A DNA stretch of 64,000 nucleotides from Strigamia acuminata (GCA_949358305.1 OX442317.1:2540001-2604000); one strand, 5' to 3'. Shown: positions 43,707-56,300, counted from the first letter of the stretch. Notes: generated from the letters alone by a model not told the origin. Numbers and translations: made by a program.

Positions 43707-43900
43707 GGCCCAGGTGGTCGAGTGGGTAGTCACCCGCCTTACGGAGTCGTGGGTCGTGGGTTCGAGTCTCGACTCTCCCGAATTTTCGTTTCAGTCGATC
43801 TTCTTCATATCTACGGGATAAATATTCAAAAAAGACGATGTGTACGTGCCATTACACATACTCCCTTCCCCAGGGCCTGTGGGAGGGGGGGGAGGGGTCG
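43707..43900 (+). mobile_element. tRNA-derived SINE-like sequence
   Basis: Shows an A-box-like GTGGTCGAGTGGGTAG and a B-box-like GGGTTCGAGTC about 40 bases apart, as in RNA polymerase III promoters inside tRNAs. The region does not fold into a clean cloverleaf: only about four acceptor pairs form. It continues into an unrelated body and a G-rich tail. A decayed SINE fits better than a working tRNA gene. Confidence 0.5.
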
Positions 43901-44035
43901 AAAGATTTGATCCCTTTTATTTATTTACTTATTTTTTTTTTGGTTTTATTTAATTTATTTACGTTTTAAACTACTTATTCAGTCGTCGTAACTAAACGAC
44001 GAACGGATCTCTCATCTGTTTTGTTTCTCTATGAT

Positions 44036-44038
44036 ATT

Positions 44039-44089
<51 letters not shown>

Positions 44090-44098
44090 TCTATCTAT

Positions 44099-44140
<42 letters not shown>
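44036..44140. repeat. (TTTA)n microsatellite
   Basis: About 26 ATTT repeats with one (ATCT) interruption, followed by a T-rich tract and a possible AG acceptor at ~44165. Confidence 0.95.
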
Positions 44141-44143
<3 letters not shown>

Positions 44144-44429
44144 TTTTTTTTTTAAATTTTTGAAGGGTTCCACCAACGCCACATCCATCTACTATGTCGT
44201 ACAAGATCGGAAAACCTCCCGGAGCGGTGACGGAAGCGGATAGTCACGGTCACGCAATTAGGCGCTCGGTCACGCGCGCGATTATTGCGTTTTATCCATT
44301 TTTTCACATCTTTTATTCAAATTTAATAAAATGTCACACTGAATCGATCGAATGCATTAGTTTAATGGACCGAACGAAAATAAAATTCTACAAACTTTTT
44401 CCATAATTTGAGAAAAAGGAAAGAGAAAA

Positions 44430-44463
<34 letters not shown>

Positions 44464-44584
44464 CGAAGTGAAACAATTGCAAAACAGACAAATAAATAAA
44501 TAAATGGACGAATGAACCGAATAAATGAATAAACTGAACAGCAAATAAAGTTTTGTTCCTTTAGGCGCACCCCCTCCCCCCCCC
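44141..44584. other. Spacer, no firm gene
   Basis: After the T tract a short open stretch (44165-44240) could be a terminal exon of an undefined plus-strand gene. A (CA)n run lies at ~44430-44456. Nothing else is supported. Confidence 0.35.
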
Positions 44585-45146
44585 CTAATACTCCATCGAA
44601 CCATCACTGTCGTTGATAGTCTTTCCGGCATCCTTTCCCCTCCCGTCGCAATCTTCTTCTCCATCGCCTTCGCTTTCCTCCTCCTCTTCGATCTTCTCCA
44701 GGCGCTCTCGCCACCTCGCTTCCATACCCAACACAACTCTCTCCATTCTTGCCATCATCTCCTCGAATCCTTTTGCCACCGTCTTCTCGATCCTCCCCAT
44801 CCTTTTCATCACCGCCTTCTCAATCTTGTCCGCAACTATTCTCTCCACCTTCCTGGCACCTGGTGTCCTTGGTGTCAAGAGCGACCTCTGAAAAACGAGG
44901 AAAGAGAATTAACGAATACACAAATAAATAGGTGGGCGAAAATTTTGATAGAATACTGACCCTTCTTCTTTTTGCGGGAGTGCCCGCTTTCTTCGAATCC
45001 ACCGAGCGACGTTTATTAGACGCCCCGGAACAAATGATCGTCGACGGCGGCGGGGAACAACTGATCGTCGACGGCGGCGACGTATAGTCGACGCACTGCA
45101 AAATGGAGACAGGAGACGACATGGTGGATTCCATTTTTTCTTCCAT
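44585..45146 (-). CDS. Island gene 4: small basic/acidic coiled-coil protein
   Basis: Two exons (44961-45146 and 44585-44887) join to 162 residues. The N-terminus is Ser/Pro-rich (SPPSTISCSPPPSTIICSG) and ends in a basic cluster (NKRRSVDSKKAGTPAKRRR) typical of nuclear signals. The second exon encodes an amphipathic helix rich in Lys, Arg, Met and Glu (ADKIEKAVMKRMGRIEKTV) that ends in a Glu/Asp tail. The donor is GTCAGT, a weaker consensus, so this junction is less sure. No family recognised. Confidence 0.6.
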
Positions 45147-46478
45147 GAAAAAAAAAAAAATAAAAAAAAAAAAGTAATAAAGTGAAAACAAAACACGCGG
45201 GATTATGGTTTTAATGTCGGGAACCTGGAAATCGAGACGCCATTTTTGTCAACGAAACGTTATATTTTATTACATTTCAATGACGAGAATGGCCACTTTT
45301 GACTGACTAAAAAATTGATAAAAACGATAATTTATGACGAAAAGAAAAAGAAAGAAAAGACGCTATTCCGGTACTGGGAACCGGGAATTCCCGAAAAAAG
45401 AGAAAACGAAAACCCCGCGCGAGACGTTAAACTCAATATCGCTTGGTTTCTGTTGGCGGCGACAACAACAACGTGGGGCGGAAAAATAAAAAATGGCTAC
45501 GCGCGTGGCTCGCCAAATTCCACGTGGATATGCGTTTGGGCGCGTGTTTGGACGTGCATTTAGGAGTGCGGGTGGGCGAGTTTTGTGTGTGTATGTGTGT
45601 ATGTGAATATGTGAAATGGTTAACTTACCTTTTAACGTTCTCACACGGTTGGTCGACAGTGAGCGAGTGTGAGCAAGTGAGTGGTTGAGTCCACGCGACA
45701 GATGGCGGCAACGGCCAAACTTATTTATTTATTTTATTTTATTTTATTTTATTTTATTTTTTTTTTCTTTTTCTTTTTCTTTTAATTAATTAATTTATCA
45801 ATTATTTTAATAATTCACCAATAAATATTTTTTCTTTAATTTTCACCCATTTTATTTTTCAAACACGCGCGGTTGTATACGCGCGACGCTAGCGACGCGT
45901 TTAACCCGGTGTCGGAACCATTAACCACAGCGAAGCAAACGAAGCATCATTGGCATCCCGGTATCGCACCTCGACTCGCGCATTTACCGTAAGTAAACAA
46001 TCGATTGTTTCCGGAGGGAATTTGTCCGAATTGAATCAATTCGGCAATTTATCGATCGAGGGTTTGAACAATTGTTCGATAGACGAATTTGAGGAGGAGC
46101 GAACAAACAAACAAACAAATAATTAGACAGACGGGCGCGATGAAGCGTAGCGAGTGTTTCTCGCCTCCGTGTTGACGGAACGCGACATACATACCAGATT
46201 TCGGCAACAACTGTGGCACAATAACTCGAAAACCAACGTCCAATCTAGCCTGACCGAACAACGCAAAACAAAACACTACAAAATCAATCAAAATAACAAA
46301 CAAATAGACGGTAAATTTAAAAATTCAAAACAGAATTTCCAATTTCAAGTTGTTAAATCATCCTCGGTGCAGTGTTATTGCCGACATCGGGTTTATATGT
46401 TCCGTCAACATGCATCCCAGCTTCGACTCAAGTTTCTTCTCCGCTTATTTCGTTCAACTTTTATTATCTTTTATCTAT

Positions 46479-46543
<65 letters not shown>

Positions 46544-46566
46544 TTTTTTATATTTTTGTTTCCTAG
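45147..46566. other. Spacer upstream of island gene 5
   Basis: Contains (TTTTA)n at ~45720-45755 and (TTTA)n at 46480-46540 directly upstream of the CCTAG acceptor at 46566. CG-rich interior with no supported exon. A noncoding first exon of island gene 5 may lie here. Confidence 0.45.
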
Positions 46567-46744
46567 ATGGCAGACAGTGATGATGAACGATCGCGTCGAA
46601 TCCGAGGACGGGGTAGGGCGGCGTGGAGGGGTGTCCCCTCGATTAACGAGATGTGGGCGTCGCCCCTACCCCGCCCTCAGCAGTTCGCACTTAGACGCGA
46701 CGCCCAACCGAGGTGAGTAAATTGCAAATTGACACGATTGGTCG

Positions 46745-46783
<39 letters not shown>

Positions 46784-47200
46784 TATTTATTTATTCTTTG
46801 TTGCAGCCTTCCGCCGCCACCACGGCCGCCGATAATGCGACATCGAATTGCGGCACTTCGTGCGTCGGCGGAGGCGGAAGGACGCGCGCGTGCAACTGCG
46901 CGCGCGACCGGGTCGGTTGAGTTTGCCGCCCAAGTGCGGGACCCGGCGTTGTCTTTGAGCATGGTGGCCACGGCGGCTGCCGCAGCGGCCATGACTCTGT
47001 CGCAGTCGGTCAGAGCGACTCGGGAGTCGGTGGCGGCGGTGGCAGGGGTCGTCGCGTCGGCCAACGTCACTGACCCCAACGTCGTGGCCGCCATTGAAGA
47101 GGCTGTCGATGCCGCCGTAGCCTCATCCGAAGCAGCCGAGGAGGTGCGACGGGCAACTTTGTTCGCGGCCGAGATGGCAACTCGTCACTTTAATTTTTAA
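46567..47200 (+). CDS. Island gene 5: alanine-rich protein
   Basis: Two exons (46567-46712, 46807-47200) join to 179 residues. The first part is Arg/Gly-rich (RSRRIRGRGRAAWRG) with a Trp/Pro motif (EMWASPLPRPQQ). The rest is a long Ala/Val/Glu helix (ATAAAAAAMTLSQSVRATR ... AAIEEAVDAAVASSEAAEEV). The CTAG acceptor sits directly before the ATG, so the start may be preceded by a spliced leader exon. AATAAA is at 47276-47281. Intron includes a (TTGA)n run. Function unknown; codons are strongly CG-ending compared with the host genes on the left. Confidence 0.65.
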
Positions 47201-47583
47201 TTTTTTTTTTTCCTTTTTTTTTTGTAAACAACTCGTTTTTATATATATATATACATATTTCTTTATTTTTTTGTGAATAAATCATTTTTAATTTTTCAAA
47301 TCGTTTTCAATTTTAATTTTAATTTTCATAATCATATTTAATCATTAAAACTCGTTTGTAATTAACATGCACATGTTAAATTATCTATCGATTATTTTTT
47401 TAAATCAATATTGTTAAAATTCAGCATTAAATAAACAAACATAACATAACATCTTTTATACCAGACTAATCGAGATTCAAACAAACAAACACGCAAATAT
47501 TAAATGCTACCACACCAAAACTAAAATAAAACTGCAAGTTGTAAACTCAGAAAAATATAAATTATTATTTTTTATCAGAAGTA

Positions 47584-48000
47584 TTAAATATAAGCAAAAA
47601 AAAAATTAGTTTCGATCCGGAAAACTGTTTGTTTGAAATCTAATAAAATTAAAAAAAAAAAAAAAAAAAAAAAAACAAACAAGCACAAAAAGAAATAAAA
47701 TCGGTGTGTTTTAAACGCAGAACCATGCTTGATTGTTAAAAAGAACAACACCGTAATCAAAAACAACACCAAGAACACAGAAATTATTGTCAGATTAGTA
47801 ATTCGCTGTGAATGACCGTTGATTGTTTTGGAACGCTGTCCGCAATTTTTAGCGTTTCTCCGCGCGGACGTGAAGAGGGCGCCACTCGTGTGACCGAAAC
47901 AACGACGACACCAAACACACTGACGTCGAGAATTCGAGTAGCTTCGCTGTTTTGTCAGAGTCCACTCGAACCAGACTCGACGTGGACGAGGCTGCCACAT
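47584..48000 (-). other. ORF with one predicted membrane segment, doubtful
   Basis: Starts MWQPRPRRVWFEW, has a Cys/Arg-rich middle (CVWCRRCFGHTS) and one hydrophobic span (ISVFLVLFLITVLFFLTI). The C-terminus runs into poly-Phe encoded by a T31-like run, so the true end is unclear. It may be a small membrane protein or chance. Confidence 0.25.
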
Positions 48001-48204
48001 TCCACGTGTGCGAGAGAAGACATCGTTGTGATTGGGGGTGCCGAAAAATGATGCGCTCGAACAACGAACAACACGATTGCGTCGCTATCAAACACCGACG
48101 TGCCCATTTGTCTGTAAAAAAAGAACGAGTTTTAAAGGAGTGAAATAAATTAAAATTAAATTTAAAACATGTATTCGTACATTTGAGGAGCAGATTAGGC
48201 GAAT

Positions 48205-49215
48205 TCACTTTTTCTTTCCGGCGCTCGACTTTCCCTTTCCTTTCCTCTTTCTCTTGCTCCTTGCCCGTTTCTCTTTCTCCTTCCTCGCCAGTTTCTTTTC
48301 TTCGTCTTCGTCCTCATCACTTTCCGCATCGTCCTCAAATTCAGAGTTTCTGTAATCTTCGTCGTCTTCTTTTTCCTCTTCACACCTTTCACCTGTTTCA
48401 CGCTCTTCTTCCCGGCGTCTCTCTTCTCCACACCCCTCTCCTTCGTCGTTCTCGGGCTCGCCGACGACGACAAACCTCTCCTTCATCAGCACCTCATCAA
48501 CGAACGAGAAATCTTTATTCTGCAAATAAAACGGGAAAATCAATATCCGAAAAGTGTCGACGTAGACGCGCGCGGTAGATTCACTCACCGACATGTCGTT
48601 CCATTGGTTTAACATCCCCAGCATCCGGAGTAAGTGGGTCTTGATGTCGGGATCGCCCCAATACTAAAAAAAAAAATAAAAAATAAAAAAAATATATACA
48701 TAAATAAATAAATAAAAATAAAAATAAAAATAAAAATAAAAATATATATACTTGTTCCGCCTGAACCTGAGCCCGTATCGTAAAGAGCAGGAGAGTAAGC
48801 GAATGAATGGAGAACCGCATGCTCCCGTCGCGAAAGATTTTCATTTCGTGGTTATCGTCCCAATAGTTGGGATCGCTGTTGGGTTCGCTGCCCCCTTCCG
48901 CGACGGGAACCACCCTCGATCGCAACACCCGTTCCTCTCCCTGCGCATCGCCTCGTTGAAAAGATGATGAACGTGACGCCGAATCACCGTCGTTGTCGTC
49001 GTCGTCGTCGTCGTTGTCTCCGACGCGCTCTCCCTCTCCCTCTCCCATCCCCGGTGCCCATGCAATGCGATATCTGTGTTTGACCAACCAGTGGTCCTCT
49101 AGTCGGTCAACCACAGGCCTCGCAATGCAGAATGGGCACCGTTTCAGGGCCTTGTGCATTTTTTTCAACTTCTAGGAAACAGAGGAAAAAATAAATAAAT
49201 AAATAAATAAATTAA

Positions 49216-49246
<31 letters not shown>

Positions 49247-49528
49247 AACGAATCGACTAATTGATTAAATACCCACCGGCAACAGGAGATCGGGTCTACG
49301 CGAATAGTCCCGCAGATGCTTCCTGACTCTCTTGGAGATTTCATCCTCGCGCTTAACTGCGTCTAGGTGGTGATGTTGGCGCCAATGGCGGTACGCGTCC
49401 TCGCTGAAATATCCGTATTTCGACACCCCTAACCTTATGGCGCGCATGCGGATTTCTCGGAGTGCGAAAGGGACCCTATTTTTAACATTACGGCGGCCTA
49501 TACCTTGACCCCCTGTTCGCAGTCTCAT
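48205..49528 (-). CDS. Island gene 6: single C2H2-like finger with acidic and basic tails
   Basis: Four exons (49277-49528, 48752-49171, 48589-48663, 48205-48519) join to 353 residues. A basic N-terminus (MRLRTGGQGIGRRNVKNR) and a His/Arg segment precede a finger with Cys96, Cys99, His111 and His116 (CPFC...DHWLVKH). This is of the same CPxC...H-x4-H type as the fingers in island gene 2. An acidic/Ser stretch, a conserved-looking YWGDPDIKTHLLRMLGML block, a long Glu/Asp region and a C-terminal Lys/Arg tail (RSKRKRKGKGKSS) follow. The start is the first ATG; an upstream GTG in frame was not used. Likely nuclear and nucleic-acid binding, by inference. Confidence 0.7.
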
Positions 49529-50500
49529 GGCTGATTTTGCGGATTTCACTTATTTGTATATTCCGCACGATCGCGCGCGTTTTATCAACCTTGGGAAAGC
49601 CGCTTTCTCAAATTTGCAAATTCCACATTGTGTGAACATGCTACAACGCTTCTGTGCGCGTCAATAAAAAAAAAACCGATTAGAAATGAAATTCAGGGTT
49701 TTGTTAAAATAAAAATTATACAATATAATCAGTCTATAATGCTTCTATAATGCTGTTGGTTTAATCAGCACATTGTAATCGTGTGAAAACACGCGCGCTC
49801 GCAATAATACATTACCCAATGTACTTGCACTGGCATGGACCCATCAGTGCGCACTTTCCCGTGCGTGCTGCTTGCACTATTTACATCAATTGTTGCTCCA
49901 CAGGTTGCGCGACCTGCCGGGCAGTTAAGACGTACTAGAATAACCTCAGGATTTGATAAAACCTGATTTTTGGATGACACTAAGTAAATGGCAGTGAATG
50001 TGAGATGTGAGATACACGATGAATTTAATAAAATTTATATTTCCTAATCATGGGATTGGTTTCACGTTTCATAATCCAACAATTAAGTAGAATATCATTA
50101 TTGCAATTGATTAAAACAAATTTTTTTTACAAATTCTTTGGTTTTACATTTTAAATTTATTTTCCAATAGTTGGCACCATCGCAATTGCTGCGAGTTTAA
50201 AACACTGCATTCAGCAGAATTTACTGCACTTTCAAATCAAGGCCAGGCATACCTACTGCAAAGTAATGTATAAACCATAAAGAAGCCTTTGATTCGGAAT
50301 TGCCTGTAGGTAATTCTGCGCTGGTCTCCAATGGAAATGTCCGCGCCGGTCTTCCGTGCACGGGAAGTCCACAGAAAGTCCGTGCATTCCGTGCGCTGGG
50401 AGTCCGTGCGTCGTACCGCGTGATCTTGCATTGTTTTTTGTGGGCTTTTCCTGATTAGGATTACTTCCTTTTTAACTCTTGAAGAATTAAGTTTGTTTTT
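49529..50500. other. Right border of the gene island
   Basis: No supported gene. Transition from CpG-rich island sequence to AT-rich repeats. Short ORFs at 49765-49980 and 50237-50431 lack coding features. Confidence 0.4.
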
Positions 50501-53500
50501 TTTGCTCCAAAACGTCCCAAAACGCCTGAAAATCGCGCAACTCGAGGCAAAACATTACAGTGTGTATTCAAATCAAAACTAGCTACAAATACATGCTGAA
50601 ATTAGCTAAATTTTCAAATTTTTTGGCTTTCAAGAAGTAATGGAAACATTTGACATAACGTGGATCAGTTGCATTCAAAAACTAAAATATTTTGTGTTTT
50701 ACTTCAATTTTAAACTAAAAATGATGTCATTTTCTGTTTAAACCCCTGTTAAAGCTTGAAATACATTTTAACTAAAAGAAATAAGTTTGTTTTTTTCTTC
50801 GGCAGTGACGTGTACACACGAGCACGCCTGAGAACGCCAAAAAATGCTAAAAAACGCTCAAAAACGCCTGAAAATCGCGCAACTCGAGGCAAAACATTAA
50901 TTTTTCATCTTTATTTCAACTTTTGTGACGTTTAAAATTGTGTTCTCATGTTTTTTGCCTCAAGTTGCATTGTCATCTGGCGTTTTGGAGTGTTTTTATG
51001 TGTTCGCAGGCGTTCGCAGGCGTTTTTTGGCGTTGTCACTCACTCAAGTGGCCAATTTTAGCATTTTCCGTAGTAAAAATGGCCGTTTTTCGTCAAAATG
51101 GCCATTTTTAGCCATTTTTCAGAGTAAAAATGTTTTTTTTTCACCGTTTTTATAGTAAAATGGCCATTTTTAGTCGTTTTTTTAATCAAAAATGGCCGTT
51201 TTTATCGTTGAAACGTTATTAAAATGTAACGTTTCAATGGCGTTTTGATCTCGCCTCATTTCCGGTTTTGAAAATTAATAAACGCCCCGGCGTTTATTCG
51301 AGGCAACACCCAACTTGGGCTTTTATTCGCGTCGCACCGCATCATCATCTCACCTTGCCTCCCGTCTTGAAAATTTATAAACGCCCCGGCGTTTATTCAA
51401 GGCAAACCATTGTTTATGTAAGTTTTTCCTGATTAGGGTTACTTCCTTTAGAAGAAACACGTTTATTTCTTCTCGCTTAATCTTGAGTCGTGATCTCGCC
51501 TCGTTTCTGGTCTTAAAAATTAATAAACACCCCGGCTTTTATTCAAGGCAATACGGTACGTTTATGAAACCCAACTTGGGCTTTCATTTTAAAAAAAGCG
51601 CGTGTTCTTACGTCGAACTAAGAGATACAGGTGAATTAGCAACGCCTAATTTGATTTAATAAATAAAGCAAACAACATCTCGCCTCACTTCTGGCGTTTG
51701 TTCGAGGCAAGCCATTGTTTTTGCATTTTTTTTCCTGATTAGGGTTACTTCCTTTTTAACTCTTGAAGAAATAAGTATGTTTTTTTTACTCGGCAGTGAC
51801 GTGTACGCGCGAGTACGCCTGAGAACGCCAAAAAATACTCCAAAACGCCTGAAAATCGTGCAACTCGAGGCAAAACATTAATTGTTTATTTTTGTTTCAA
51901 CTTTTGTAACGTTTACAATTGTGTTCTCATGTTTTTTGCCTCAAGTTGCATTGTCATTTTGCGTTTTGTGTGCGTTTTAGGTCATTTTTAGCATTTGCGG
52001 GCGTTCTTGGCGTTTTTTTGCGTTGTCATTCAATCAAATAGCCATTTTTAGCCATTTTTACCCATTTTTCATAGAAAAATGGTCATTTTTAGCCGTTTTT
52101 CATCCAAAATGGCCGTTTTTCATCCAAAAGGGCCGTTTTTCATCCAAAATGGAATAATTGTTGTGTCCGGATTTTATGTCATTTATTGTCTTAATTAAAG
52201 TTAACAAAGTGTCTTTAATTTTTGCTTTTCTTGAATTTCAGCTTTTTAGATATTTTTACATATTAAACTTTCATTTTTTGTGATTTATTAAAAGTACAGT
52301 GTTTTCATGAATTTTAGTGTCTATGATATTGATATTATCTTTATTCATTGCTATTTAAAGTTTATTACTTCTCTGTGTCTTATTTCTTTAATTCTTGCTC
52401 ATTTTGTGTGATTTTGGATGATTTTTAGTGCATCCGTCGATTTACAGATCACTTGCGTAAGACGCGTGACGTCATATTTCTTAATCTAGTTCGGTTGTGT
52501 TCAAACTTCTAACCTTTGTTTGGACCTTATTCTTGTGTTATGGATAGGTTTTAGAATTGATTTAGACTAATTTGGGGGTGATCTGTCGATTGGTTTGCTT
52601 TATTTTTGTCCCGGAACGGTCGTTTTGTCGTTTCGAGCGTTTGTTGTCGGTACGCACTTGTGCGCTGCTGACCGAGTTCATTCCGTTCGGCAAACGATTA
52701 TTTTCAAGTGTTCTTTTAATAAATAGTGCTTTTGTTGTAGGAAATTACATTTCCTAATGTTATTTTATTCAATACAGTGTGTATTCTTGATTTTATTCTT
52801 GTGTTGAAATTCAAATGTCGTGTTTTGCCGCTCTAGCGGATTTGAAGTGGGCGCCATGTTGGATTTCCCCGCTAATTTCTTTATTTATCCATTTCATTTG
52901 TCTTTTTGAAAATGAATAAACGCCCCGGCGTTTATGCGAGGCAAGCCATAGTTTTTGTAGGTTCTTTCCTGATTAGGGTTACTTGTGACGTGCACAGCGC
53001 GAGCTCGCCTGAGGACGCCAAAAAAAGCTCAAAAACGCCCCAAAACGCCTGAAAATCGCGCAACTCGAAGCAAAAAATTACAGTTTGAATTCAAATCAAA
53101 ACTAACCACAAATACATGCTACAATTAGGTAAATTTTTCAAATTTTTATCAATAAATGATGACTTTCAAGAAGTATGACAACATTTGACAAAATTTAGAC
53201 CAGTTGCATTTAAAAACTAAAATATTTTGTGTTTTACTTCAATTTTAAACCAAAAATGACGTCATTTTTTGTTTAAAACGGCGTTTATTTGAGGCAAACA
53301 CGCCGCTGAGAACGCCAAAAAATGCTCAAAAACACTCCAAAAGACCTGAAAATCGCGCAACTTGAGGCAAAAAATTAATTTTTCATCTTTGTTTCAACTT
53401 TTGTGACGTTTAAATTGTGTTTCAAGTTTTATGCCTCAAGTTGCATTGTCATCTGGCGTTTTGGGGCGTTTTGGGGCGTTCGCAGGCGTTTGCACGCGTT

Positions 53501-54240
53501 TTTTGGCGTTGTCACTCACTCAAGTGCCATTTTTAGCCAATTTTCGTTGTAAAAATGGCCTTTTTTTTTAAAATGGCCATTTTCAGCATTTGTCATAGTA
53601 AAAATGGCCATTTTCAGCCATTTTTTATAGTAAAAATGGCCATTTTTCATCCAAAATGGCCGTTTTTCATCCAAAATGACCATTTTTATCATTGACACGC
53701 TATAAAAATGTAACGTTTCAATGGCGTTTTGACGGAACCGTAAGTTTTGAAATTTCCCGTGTCCCGTTATTGTGACTCCTCGTCCGGTTTCTCAGAACCG
53801 AAACCCTAATACAGGTGAATTAGTGACGCCTAATTTGTTTTAACAAATAAAGCAAACAACATCTCGCCTCACTTCCAGTCTTGAAAATTAGTAAACGCCC
53901 CGCGTTTATTCGAGGCAAGCCGTTGTTTTTACAGTAATTTCCTGGTTAGGGTTATTTTTTTTTTAACTCTTGAAGAAATAAGTTTGTTTTTTTCTCGCCT
54001 GCACTCGCGAGCTCGCATGAGAATTCTAAAAAATAAGCAAAAACGTTCTAAAACGCCCCAAAACGCTTCAAAATGCTCCAAAAAGCTGAAAATAGCCACT
54101 CATAGCAAAAAATTAGTTCGCATGTTTTTTGCCTCAAGTTGCACGGTTATCTGGCGTTTTGGTGCGTTCTTGGGGCGTTTTGGTGCGTTCTTGGGGCGTT
54201 TTCGGGCGTTTTTTTGGCGTTGTCACTCACTCCCACACTT
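50500..54240. repeat. Field of fold-back repeats
   Basis: At least four partial copies of a hairpin element. The left half carries GAACGCCAAAAAATGCTC and CGCGCAACTCGAGGCAAAA. The right half is its inverse, TTTTTTGCCTCAAGTTGCA...GGCGTTTTGG. Full copies lie near 50810-51035, 51790-52030 and 53290-53515, with halves near 52985-53065 and 54020-54230. AAAATGGCCATTTTTAGCC runs follow each copy. No coding exon seen. Confidence 0.8.
51279..51296. repeat. Palindromic motif, one of several in 51-55 kb
   Basis: TAAACGCCCCGGCGTTTA recurs exactly at 51378-51395 and 52917-52934, and with one or two changes near 51528, 53893 and 54591. It is always followed by TT(A/T)(T/C)(T/G)C(G/A)AGGCAA. This looks like the terminus or centre of the same repeat family. 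Confidence 0.8.
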
Positions 54241-55029
54241 TGCTGTCTTGTTTATTACAATTTGGTTTAGCTGTTGTATTTATTTTTATTTGTTTTATGG
54301 TTATTTAATGTGTTTTTGTAGCATTCAAAATGTTTTGTTGCCTAATTCTCGTTTTGGCGCAACTGTTTGTTTGACAACGCCGTGTCAGAATTTAGGGATG
54401 ATTCTGCTTTGGTTTCTAATTAAAAAAAAAATGTTGTTTTAATTTCAATTGTAACTGCTTATTATAACGTTATTATTAGTATTTTGTAAAGGTTCATTCT
54501 TTTTCCATGTTAATAAAAAATGAAGTAACTTTCGGTGAAAAAAAAAACAGTTAAATGCGGATCAAAATTAAACACACACGAGAAGTTTAATAAACGTCCC
54601 GGCGTTTATTCGAGGCAATACGGTACATTTGTGAAACCCAACTTGGAACCCGAAAATAACGTGGGGCCGTCTGAACACCTGGATTTGAATTTTCGTCTAC
54701 GCGCGCGCCGACGCATGGGGAATGCGGGGTGGGGTTCCTTCCCAGTGTTCCGAACGAGTCAATTTCACCCCGAAAATATCCCGAAATTGCTGATACATGC
54801 ATTTCGAGCCAGAAATATTGATCTTCATGTAATTTTGATTGTTTAGCTTTTTTTTGAAATTTTACAAATTTTTCTCATCTCCTGCCTTCCTCGCTCATTT
54901 AACACCAAAATGGCCTGCATTGAGGATTTTTCCCATAATCCTTTTCACACGTATGGAGCGCAAACAGTCGCAATAAATGAAATCAGCGGAATTCGGCCTT
55001 GAGTTTGCGACGCCATCTTGAATACGAGT
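54240..55029. other. Intergenic, no gene seen
   Basis: AT-rich repeat remnants; the ORF at 54535-54846 overlaps the palindromic motif and is not supported. Confidence 0.4.
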
Positions 55030-55290
55030 AACAGCACAGTATGGTGTCAATTATTCGAACTGATCGTAAGGCATGGGACAAAAATTGATTAAAAACGAAC
55101 AAACATGATTAAAAATCAACAAAAATCGACTGAAATCGGACAATAATCAATTCAGAATGACAAATAACGATTAAAATTGGCAAAAATTGTCACAAATAGA
55201 GAAAAACCGATTAAAAATCAGCAAGAAACCATTAGAAATTGATAAAATCATATAAAAATTACAAATATCCATTTTGTTTGCTTTTAAACA
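55030..55290 (+). repeat. Repeat inverted at 62160-62410
   Basis: ACAATAATCAATTCAGAATG and AAAAATCGACTGAAATC blocks recur in the same order on the opposite strand at 62160-62410. With this pair the palindrome at 56.5-60.9 kb is bracketed by a further, more diverged inverted repeat. Confidence 0.75.
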
Positions 55291-55909
55291 AATTAAGAAC
55301 TTTGAAAACACACGACAATTTTAAACAGTAAACACCGGGGTCAAATAAGCGCCGCTACTCGTTTAAACACCGGGGAGGTGTTAGTGAAGTGCCTCGAGTG
55401 GAGAAATTAATAAACGCTCGAGGCACCACGGTAGGCTTATTAAACACAAAATATGAAACGCTCGATCTTCAACAGGCGCACACGCCCGAGAACACCTCGG
55501 CATGCCTCAGCACTCTCCAAGAAACGAGAAAAACCAAGGCAAAAAAAAAAAAAATACACCAAAATTAGGACTAAAATCAAACACACATGGGGCCCGGAAG
55601 ATTGATAACATCCCGGCATATATTCAAGGCAGTACGCCATGTTTTTTTCCACCATTTTGTAAGTTTATTTCAATATTCATAAAGTTTATTGCTTTTTGTA
55701 TCATTAGTAGTATTCCCTTGTGTGATGTGGTTTTATAAATATCACACACAACTGCTTCTGCTGTTTTCTTCACGTTTATGCTTCGTGTATGCACGTGAAG
55801 CCCTCGCACATCTTTTGAGCACCTGTACACATTTGGACACGCTCAAGGTGCTACATCGCGCGCTCAAACGCACTAGATCGCGCGCGCAAACGCGCTACAT
55901 CACGCATAT

Positions 55910-56300
55910 TAGGGATAAGAACAGACCGGGATAGGGACTGGACTGGTAATGTTTGCCCTATGCGGATACGGGACGGGACGGGATTACAGTTGCTAAATTC
56001 GTACTGCGAGGCGGAGACAATTTTCTAATTCCAGTTGTTATTTATCACTATTAAGCCTAATATTGAGCCTGATAATGCTAAAATAAAGTAAATAAACAAC
56101 AACAACAAACTCATTATTAAAAGTAAATTACACTGTATGACCAAAATATTGTTGTTTCTTTACTTTATTTTAGCATTATTAGGCCTAATATTAGGCTTAA
56201 TACTGATTTATTTCAATTATGCAATCATACGCGCGTATTACGCTAACGTAATGGACCCGGGACGGGTCGGGACCCGAAATTGGTCCCGTTCTCATCCCTA
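55910..56300. mobile_element. hAT-like MITE with perfect 8-bp target duplication
   Basis: Ends TAGGGAT(A/G)AGAAC are inverted. The interior mirrors itself (AGCCTAATATTGAGCCTGAT against ATTAGGCCTAATATTAGGCT). ACGCATAT at 55902-55909 is repeated at 56301-56308. 391 bp, no ORF. Confidence 0.9.

Noticed and set aside
43707-43790. Functional tRNA gene
   Set aside because: A and B boxes are present, but the acceptor and T stems do not pair properly and no sound anticodon loop forms.
29703-49528. Endogenous large DNA virus
   Set aside because: No polymerase, capsid, packaging or integrase gene was seen. All genes have introns, and the only recognised protein is a transposase.
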